Positions 4,742 through 5,187 of a DNA stretch of 5,187 nt are shown one piece after another. The notes under the pieces are model-generated. The model was not told where the DNA came from, did no database searches, and saw only the letters and a program-made list of their open reading frames with translations. Location of the stretch: assembly GCA_021811635.1 (NCBI GenBank), contig JAJZNS010000003.1:1-5187 (forward strand), read 5' to 3'. Source of the DNA: Thermoplasmata archaeon (GTDB taxonomy: Archaea > Thermoplasmatota > Thermoplasmata > Thermoplasmatales > Thermoplasmataceae). Each line of letters opens with the position of its first letter. Within the stretch, counting starts at the first letter, position 1. A program made the translations under genes and the position numbers.

Positions 4742-5187
4742 ATGCCAAGGTGGGGAAATCCGCATAAAGATGAGAGAAACTGGGTGGAGTACAACGAGGA
4801 ACTGGTCATAAGGGAGACGTTCTTCTTTGACCTGGATTTCGTGGATCAGTGGAATGCGTAGCTGAAGGGGGATGAATGATGGAAAGAGGGGATAGCCATT
4901 CCTCTTCCCTGAATCGTTCATGCAGTTCATGATGCTGTGGAAGCAGTATCTTGACTACAGGGAATTTGAAGGGATGGCAAGATCTATTGTGAATCTTGGA
5001 ATAATACCATATTACGGGGATTATACCACCATATGGCACTGCATACACGATCTGAAACCTGACCTGGACATATCCGGTATGGAATACGCGGAGATCGGCA
5101 CAGTACAGGGTTGGAGACAAACAACGCCGGATCATACCGCATCATGAAATACGGTGATCCGGATGCAGGGAAAAGAAAACATCCCGT
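4742..5187 (+). pseudogene. Decayed IS5-type DDE transposase, running off the right edge
   Basis: The protein can be read only by joining frames. Frame A from the ATG at 4742 gives MPRWGNPHKDERNW... and stops at TAG 4859-4861. An extra base in the G run 4867-4871 moves the reading to frame B, which begins MNDGKRG, hits TAG 4893-4895, then continues as PFLFPESF and on through YLDYREFEGMARSIVNLGI and YGDYTTIWHCIHDL to YAEIGT. At 5103-5104 the frame shifts again, and frame A resumes as TGLETNNAGSYRIMKYGDP to the end of the window. This pattern matches the N-terminal part of IS5-family transposases. The conserved D-G/S-T/S-G-L that follows the I-G-T, with the first catalytic Asp, has lost its Asp; a 4-base deletion would explain it. 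The gene is inactive. Its 3' end, the remaining DDE residues and the right end of the element lie outside the window. Confidence 0.85.

Noticed and set aside
4685..4930. 82-residue N-terminal extension of the small minus-strand protein
   Set aside because: It is antisense to the transposase remnant and its promoter region, and lacks the character of the downstream part; the frame is open by chance.
4920..5147. A free-standing 75-residue plus-strand gene
   Set aside because: It is the middle, frame-shifted piece of the transposase; its last residues after YAEIGT are out-of-frame translation.
1..5187. CRISPR array, tRNA or rRNA gene
   Set aside because: No regularly spaced repeats and no tRNA cloverleaf or rRNA-like segment was seen on either strand.

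Overview
The window reads as archaeal, most likely from a member of the Thermoplasmatales or a close relative. No gene start has a Shine-Dalgarno sequence in front of it. Several starts lie about 24-36 bases downstream of AT-rich TATA-like boxes, which fits leaderless or short-leader transcription. AGG, AGA and ATA codons are common. The damaged transposase at the right end resembles the IS5-type transposases I associate with this group. The lineage is inferred from these traits and was not tested by any search.

Positions 17-2844, minus strand: four genes read leftward in the order coxG-like, mocA-like, NifX-like, moeA. The first two are 12 bases apart. The NifX-like gene and moeA each have room for a promoter of their own. 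Position 3131 onward, plus strand: an XdhC/CoxI-family gene is divergent from coxG across a 286-base spacer. Together the set looks like an accessory and maturation module for a molybdenum hydroxylase of the xanthine, aldehyde or CO dehydrogenase family. MoeA would insert molybdenum into molybdopterin. MocA would add CMP to give the cytosine dinucleotide cofactor. XdhC would handle and deliver that cofactor. CoxG would serve the mature enzyme. The NifX-like protein is a candidate metal or cofactor binder whose role here is open. The catalytic subunits are not in the window. In this type of archaeon an aldehyde or glyceraldehyde oxidoreductase is a reasonable guess for the client.

Positions 3944-4372 hold no convincing gene but contain several short inverted repeats, a good TATA-like box and a 31-codon open frame of doubtful status.

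Positions 4373-5187: a 103-residue protein of unknown function on the minus strand is divergent from a decayed transposase on the plus strand. A single AT-rich element lies 29 bases from both starts. The transposase carries two nonsense codons and two frameshifts, and the second frameshift falls where the first catalytic aspartate should be. It runs off the right edge of the window.
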